Assembly: GCA_040902585.1 (NCBI GenBank)
Contig: JBBDXA010000115.1
Location: 1 to 31,843, forward strand
DNA length: 31,843 nt
Source: JBBDXA01 sp040902585
Lineage (GTDB): Bacteria > Planctomycetota > Phycisphaerae > Phycisphaerales > Phycisphaeraceae
Direction of reading: 5' to 3'
Each line of letters begins with the position of its first letter. Position 1 is the first letter of the stretch. Shown piece after piece: positions 28,040 to 31,843 of this stretch. Both the position numbers and the translations under genes were made by a program. The notes under the pieces were generated by a model. That model had not been told where the DNA came from, searched no databases, and worked only from the letters and a program-made list of their open reading frames with translations.

Positions 28040-29377
28040 ATGAGAAAGTTCGCCACCCTGATCGTTGCACTACTCTCCTCCCTCGCCCCTGCCGCGCGCG
28101 CCGCCGACCGTTCCGCCGCGCCGCCCAACGTCGTCTTCCTCATCAGTGACGATCATCACTGGGCTGACTACGCCTTCATGGGGCACGCGCAGATCAAGAC
28201 GCCGCACCTGGACAAGTTCGCGTCGCAGAGCGCGCTCTTCACGCGCGGGTACGTGCCCAACAGTCTCTGTCGCCCCAGCCTCGCCACCATGATCACCGGC
28301 TTGTACACGCACACGCACGGCGTCCTGGGCAACGACCCCGCGCCGCCCGCAGGCGCCGGCAAGAACATGCGCAACGAAAAATATGCCGCCCTGCGCGAAG
28401 GCATCATCAAGCAGTTCGAGAAGAACACCTCCCTCGCCAAGACGCTCGCTGACAAAGGCTACCTCTCGCTTCAGACCGGCAAGTGGTGGGAAGGTGATCC
28501 CAAGCGGCACGGCTTCACCGATGCCATGACCCACGGCGACATCACCCGCGGCGGCAGGCACGGCGACGTCGGCCTGACCGTCGGCAGGCAGACCATGCAG
28601 CCGATCTACGACTTCCTCGACAAGAGCGCGAAGGAGAAGAAACCGTTCTTCCTCTGGTACGCGCCGTTTCTGCCGCACGATCCGCACAATCCACCGCAGC
28701 GCCTGCTGGCGGAGTACAAGGACAAGACCGATTCGATCCACGTCGCCCGCTACTGGGCCATGGTCGAATGGTTTGACGAGACCTGCGGCGATCTTCTTTC
28801 CCAGCTCGACAAGCGCGGCCTGAGCGAGAACACCATCGTCATCTACGTCTCCGATAACGGCTGGATCCAGAACACCGACAAACCCAGCTTCGCCCCGCGC
28901 AGCAAACGCAGTCATTACGACGGCGGCCTGCGCACGCCGATCATGGTGCGCTGGCCCGGCAAAGTCACACCCGGCCGCGATGAGAAGACGCTCGTCAGCA
29001 GCATCGACATCGTGCCTACTGTCCTAGCCGCTTGCGGCTTAGCGCCCGACGACACACTGCCCGGCGTCAATCTCCTCGAACTCGTCGCGCCGGACTATAA
29101 GAAGCCCGACGGCCGCGCGGCCAAACGCACCGCAATCTACGGCGATGTCTACGAACACGACATTCCCGATATCACCGACGTGTCGAAGGGCCTGACGCAC
29201 CGCTGGATCATCGAAGGCCACTACAAGCTGATCGTGCCGCACGGCGAAGGTGAGATTGAGTTGTACGACGTGATCGCTGATCCGCACGAGAAGAACAATC
29301 TCGCGGCAGCGAAGGCGGATGTCGTCAGCGATCTGCGGATCAAGCTCAATGCGTGGTGGAAGCCGGAGAAGAGATGA
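28040..29377 (+). CDS. Exported sulfatase (formylglycine-type)
   Basis: The 445-residue enzyme begins with a signal peptide, MRKFATLIVALLSSLAPAARA, with likely cleavage near residue 21. The sulfatase core shows NVVFLISDDHHWADY (30-44, metal Asp pair), TRGYVPNSLCRPSLATMITG (68-87, formylglycine site at Cys77), LQTGKWWEGDP, FFLWYAPFLPHDPHNPP (about 197-213), VIYVSDNGWI (about 272-281, metal D-N) and SKRSHYDGGLRTPIMVRWPGK. The usual CxPSR has Leu in place of Arg (CRPSL), a variant that needs checking. Such enzymes release sulfate from algal or host polysaccharides. An alternative ATG at 28031 gives three more residues. The segment coding LAACGLA at 29026-29046 matches the REP-like repeat of 9054. 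Confidence 0.93.
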   Translation: MRKFATLIVALLSSLAPAARAADRSAAPPNVVFLISDDHHWADYAFMGHAQIKTPHLDKFASQSALFTRGYVPNSLCRPSLATMITGLYTHTHGVLGNDPAPPAGAGKNMRNEKYAALREGIIKQFEKNTSLAKTLADKGYLSLQTGKWWEGDPKRHGFTDAMTHGDITRGGRHGDVGLTVGRQTMQPIYDFLDKSAKEKKPFFLWYAPFLPHDPHNPPQRLLAEYKDKTDSIHVARYWAMVEWFDETCGDLLSQLDKRGLSENTIVIYVSDNGWIQNTDKPSFAPRSKRSHYDGGLRTPIMVRWPGKVTPGRDEKTLVSSIDIVPTVLAACGLAPDDTLPGVNLLELVAPDYKKPDGRAAKRTAIYGDVYEHDIPDITDVSKGLTHRWIIEGHYKLIVPHGEGEIELYDVIADPHEKNNLAAAKADVVSDLRIKLNAWWKPEKR

Positions 29378-29380
29378 TCA

Positions 29381-29530
29381 GCGAGCCGGGGCGTATTCGC
29401 CCCGATGCGCGTTCGGACTCACCGGGACAAGCATGCCCCGGCTCGCTTGCGGCGGGTGGCTGGGGCTGGAGTCCGCGCAAGCCCCGGCCCGGAGAACCTT
29501 GTGCGCACCGGAGGCCGGGGCTTCGCCGAG
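29381..29530. repeat. Two composite GC-rich inverted repeats after the sulfatase gene
   Basis: The first has outer arms GCGAGCCGGGGC (29381-29392) and GCCCCGGCTCGC (29435-29446), with an inner hairpin GGGGCG/CGCCCC (29388-29403) sharing the left arm. The second starts GGGTGGCTGGGGCT (29454-29467), has an inner stem AAGCCCCGGCC (29479-29489) / GGCCGGGGCTT (29513-29523), but its right outer arm is degraded. The second is nearly identical to the element at 30308-30402. Confidence 0.85.
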
Positions 29531-29579
29531 GCTCAGCAGCAGTCGCCCGCCGTTGCCCGGCGTGGACCGCGCCAGGGGG

Positions 29580-30098
29580 TCACCTTGGCCCCCTTGTGCT
29601 ATCCACGAGGGCCTTAAACTTCTCCAAGTGTTTGGTGTCAATGGTCAGTCCGATGACTCCAAAGTCGCCATTCGCTTGATAGATTTTATTCCAATCAGCG
29701 GAATCGAATCGCTTATCCATGACAACCGTTGAAGCAATTTGGCCACCCCCACGATCCTCGATCGACCCATACTCGTGCAAATAAAACTTCATGCTGTTTT
29801 CTATTACTTCAAGTGTGTTACTTTCGTAATCCACATTCACATCGACTTGCATAGTCAAACTATACGCACCCCGAAAGAATACTTCGGTGTTCCAGGTGAG
29901 AGGCTGATCGCCGAATCCATAGTGAGTAATAAAATGATCCGAATTTCCCAGTAAATTCTCGATCTGGGTCGCCGCCGGTATGGCGACCAACCCCCGCTGA
30001 ATCGTTGCAGCGTAACCCGCCATAAGTTCTGCTTTGCCTCGGCCATCACAAGCAACGAGATACGCCATAAACACGAATACGCTGATCAGTCTTGACAT
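29580..30098 (-). CDS. Hypothetical lipoprotein of lower GC
   Basis: I do not recognise this 172-residue protein. The N-terminus MSRLISVFVFMAYLVACDGRG is a lipoprotein signal with Cys at residue 17. The mature part is acidic and polar, with NLLGNSDHFITHYGFGD (about 48-64), SLTMQVDVNVDYESNTLEVIENSMKFYLHEYG (about 80-111) and DWNKIYQANGDFGVIGLTIDTKHLEKFKALVD (about 134-165), consistent with a small beta-rich domain. GAGGT lies about 9 bases before the ATG. G+C content is clearly below that of flanking genes. The last few residues lie at the edge of GC-rich repeat DNA, so the natural C-terminus could be slightly altered. It is convergent with the sulfatase. Confidence 0.7.
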   Translation of the reverse strand: MSRLISVFVFMAYLVACDGRGKAELMAGYAATIQRGLVAIPAATQIENLLGNSDHFITHYGFGDQPLTWNTEVFFRGAYSLTMQVDVNVDYESNTLEVIENSMKFYLHEYGSIEDRGGGQIASTVVMDKRFDSADWNKIYQANGDFGVIGLTIDTKHLEKFKALVDSTRGPR

Positions 30099-30486
30099 AT
30101 AGTGTTACCTCACAAAGGTAGGTTTTCCGGGATAAGCATCCCATCCTGTCCAGCTCACGGTCACATTGCTTCAGGACGCCCCATTGGGCCATACTCGTGC
30201 CCACCATCCTTATCCTTAGACATTAATATGTCCTTCATGATACCGTTGCTGCAAAAAAAGGTTAATCTCACTTTTGTGTACAGCCGATACATTCCATCCT
30301 TTGCGGCGGGTGGCTGGGGCTGGAGTCCGCGCAAGCCCCGGCCCGAAGAACCTTGTGCGCACGACAGGCCGGGGCTTCGCAAAGCCTTAGCCCCAGCCAC
30401 CCCGGCCGCACCGATCTTGAGTTATGCTATTCCCATCGGTTTCCATCCGTATTCATCCGTGGTTTCACTCTGCTGGAGGCTCGACG
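30099..30486. other. Intergenic region with a composite repeat and a possible gene remnant
   Basis: The 388 bases hold an AT-richer part (30110-30300), a composite repeat (30308-30402) and an ATCCGTGG-type repeat (30440-30463). On the minus strand a frame at 30161-30285 (DGMYRLYTKVRLTFFCSNG onward, ending GRPEAM) looks protein-like, but its upstream part is repeat DNA, so it may be the tail of a broken gene. Confidence 0.5.
30308..30402. repeat. Complete composite inverted repeat (GGGTGGCTGGGGCT family)
   Basis: Outer arms GGGTGGCTGGGGCT (30308-30321) and AGCCCCAGCCACCC (30389-30402) are perfect complements over 14 bases. The inner stem AAGCCCCGGCC (30333-30343) / GGCCGGGGCTT (30367-30377) is perfect over 11 bases. 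The 29454 copy and the copy cut by the window end (31818) share GGAGTCCGCGCA after the left arm. Confidence 0.92.
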
Positions 30487-31794
30487 ATGCGAACGGCGCG
30501 CGACAAGACCCTGAACGGCCCTTTCGTCATTTCCCTTCTCTCGCTCCTGTTCATCACCGCCTGCGGGCGGGAGCAGGTCGCCACCGCGCAGACGGATGAC
30601 TGGCCCAGTTTTCGCGGGCCTGCGGGGCAGGGCGTGAGCCAGTCGAAGGTCGCGCCGCCTGTCGAGTTCGGCGATTCGAAAAACATCGCGTGGAAGACGC
30701 CGCTGCCCGGGCCTGGCGGGTCCAGCCCGATCGTCTGGAGCGATCGCATCTACATCACCTGCTGGACCGGCTACAACGTGCCCGGCGAAAGCGGCGGCAG
30801 CCAGGAAAAGCTTCAGCGCCATCTCATCGCCCTGCGCCGGGACAACGGCAAGGAAATCTGGAGCGTGCCGATCAAGGCGACGCTGCCGGAGCAGGACAAG
30901 ATCCGCGAGGAACACGGTTACGCTTCCAGCACCCCTGCCGCCGATAAGGCCGGCGTCGTCTGCTTCTTCGGCAAGAGCGGCGTCTATGCTTTCGATCACC
31001 AAGGCAAGCAGCAATGGCATGCCGAGGTGGGCAGCACGATTCACGGCTGGGGCTCGGCTGCGTCGCCCGTGCTCTACAGCGACCTGGTCATCATCAACGC
31101 GAGTGTTGAAAGTGAATCGCTCATCGCCCTGAATCGCAAGACCGGCGAAAAGGCGTGGAGCGTGCGCGGCATCAAGGAGTCATGGAACACGCCGATCCTT
31201 GTCGATGTCGGCGGGAAGAAGGAACTCATCGTCGCCATCATGGGAAAGATCTTCGGCATCACCCCGGAGACGGGCGAGCAACTGTGGAGCTGCGATACGG
31301 ACATCGGTTGGTACATGGTGCCGAGCCTGGTGGCGCACGAGGGCGTGGTCTACGCGCTGGGCGGGCGCAGCGGCGTGGCGGGGCTGGCGGTCCGCGCGGG
31401 CGGGAAGGGTGATGTGACCGGATCGCGCCGGCTGTGGACGAGCAAGAAAGGATCAAACGTGACGAGTCCGATTTATTCAGCAGGTCATCTCTATTGGATG
31501 CATGACAATCTCGGCATCGCCTACTGCGCCAAGGCGGAGACGGGCGAGATCGTCTACGACAAACGCATCGAGCGGGCGGGACAGGTGTACGGCTCGCCGG
31601 TGCTGGCCAACGGGCTGCTGTACTACCCGACGCGCGAGGGGCGGACGTATGTGATCGCGGCGCGGCCGGAGTTTGAGCTGGTCGCGACGAACGAGTTGGA
31701 GAGGCGCGGCACGTTCAACGGCTGCCCGGCGGTGGTGGATGGGAAGCTCTTGATCCGGTCGGACAAGTTCCTGTATTGCATGAGCTCGGAGTAG
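30487..31794 (+). CDS. PQQ-repeat beta-propeller lipoprotein
   Basis: This 435-residue protein starts MRTARDKTLNGPFVISLLSL followed by LFITACGREQ, a lipobox with Cys near residue 26, so it is probably membrane-anchored outside the cytoplasm. The rest forms an eight-bladed-type propeller of PQQ_2 repeats: DWPSFRGPAGQGVS (about 38-51), LIALRRDNGKEIWSVP, VYAFDHQGKQQWHAEVG, LIALNRKTGEKAWSVRG, IFGITPETGEQLWSCD, YCAKAETGEIVYDKRIE and LEIGNRG-like ERRGTFNGCPAVVDGKLLIRSDKFLYCM. Such proteins in planctomycetes are common; most are not known to bind PQQ and may act in protein binding or BamB-like roles. GGAGG lies 7 bases before the ATG at 30487, which fixes the start against a longer frame from 30424. 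Confidence 0.9.
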   Translation: MRTARDKTLNGPFVISLLSLLFITACGREQVATAQTDDWPSFRGPAGQGVSQSKVAPPVEFGDSKNIAWKTPLPGPGGSSPIVWSDRIYITCWTGYNVPGESGGSQEKLQRHLIALRRDNGKEIWSVPIKATLPEQDKIREEHGYASSTPAADKAGVVCFFGKSGVYAFDHQGKQQWHAEVGSTIHGWGSAASPVLYSDLVIINASVESESLIALNRKTGEKAWSVRGIKESWNTPILVDVGGKKELIVAIMGKIFGITPETGEQLWSCDTDIGWYMVPSLVAHEGVVYALGGRSGVAGLAVRAGGKGDVTGSRRLWTSKKGSNVTSPIYSAGHLYWMHDNLGIAYCAKAETGEIVYDKRIERAGQVYGSPVLANGLLYYPTREGRTYVIAARPEFELVATNELERRGTFNGCPAVVDGKLLIRSDKFLYCMSSE

Positions 31795-31817
31795 GGAGTC
31801 GTGCGTCCGTCTGGGCT

Positions 31818-31843
31818 GGGTGGCTGGGGCTGGAGTCCGCGCA
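31818..31843. repeat. Third copy of the GGGTGGCTGGGGCT repeat, cut by the window end
   Basis: GGGTGGCTGGGGCT at 31818-31831 followed by GGAGTCCGCGCA matches the first 26 bases of the copies at 29454 and 30308. Three copies fall within 2.4 kb. Confidence 0.9.

Noticed and set aside
29026..29046. REP insertion in the sulfatase as a certain event
   Set aside because: The encoded LAACGLA fits a natural sulfatase segment, so the match to the repeat may be chance; kept only as a supporting remark.

Overview
The window is about 31.8 kb of high-GC bacterial DNA that looks like a chromosome segment of a planctomycete, probably of the Phycisphaerae/Tepidisphaerales type. This rests on the gene mix: a prepilin-like protein with an HxxxxxHxxxxDG-type tail, a secreted sulfatase, a PQQ-type beta-propeller lipoprotein, Gfo/Idh/MocA and sugar-isomerase genes, and above all a bacterial tetrahydromethanopterin (H4MPT) / methanofuran gene cluster. 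Taxonomy is inferred; no rRNA or tRNA gene was seen.

Layout. (1) 1-4767: the 5' part of a CASTOR/POLLUX-type ion channel, a pseudopilin, a full ComEC/Rec2 protein and a carboxymuconolactone-decarboxylase-like protein. (2) 4898-17428: the C1 cluster. Leftward genes are beta-RFAP synthase (mptG), DUF447, a dihydropteroate-synthase-related protein, a 96-aa unknown and pterin carbinolamine dehydratase. Rightward genes are ftr/fhcD, fhcC, mch, a RimK-like ATP-grasp ligase, a CitG-like protein, an MfnD-like ATP-grasp ligase, mfnF-like and mfnE-like, several of them joined by 4-base ATGA overlaps. An mfnB gene converges on mfnE. Together they cover much of H4MPT and methanofuran (methylofuran) synthesis plus three catalytic proteins that take methenyl-H4MPT towards formate. 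fae, mtdB/mtdC, fhcA and fhcB are not in the window. (3) 17425-21814: two small membrane proteins upstream of mfnB, an SLC13/DASS anion transporter, a ThiD2-ThiE fusion and a lipoprotein amidase. (4) 22001-27706: leftward sugar isomerase, GT39-like membrane glycosyltransferase, Gfo/Idh/MocA oxidoreductase, a lower-GC hypothetical protein and a PHP phosphoesterase. (5) 28040-31794: sulfatase, a lower-GC lipoprotein and a PQQ-propeller lipoprotein.

Two features run through the whole window. First, the DNA is dense in short repeats of several families: cruciform-like composites, REP-like hairpins, heptamer/octamer tandem arrays and 'ATCCGTGG'-type repeats. Many sit inside protein-coding genes and are translated in frame, especially in the C1 cluster (the DHPS-like gene, ftr, fhcC, mfnE). 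Second, several genes without a Shine-Dalgarno sequence have a TAnnAT-like box only 6-9 bases before the start codon, which suggests leaderless transcription.

The most promising biology is the cofactor cluster. The CitG-like protein is a chemically sensible candidate for the alpha-ribosyl transfer of H4MPT synthesis, DUF447 is a candidate flavoprotein reductase, and the RimK-like ligase is a candidate for a polyglutamate tail on methylofuran. These assignments are inferences from family chemistry and gene context.
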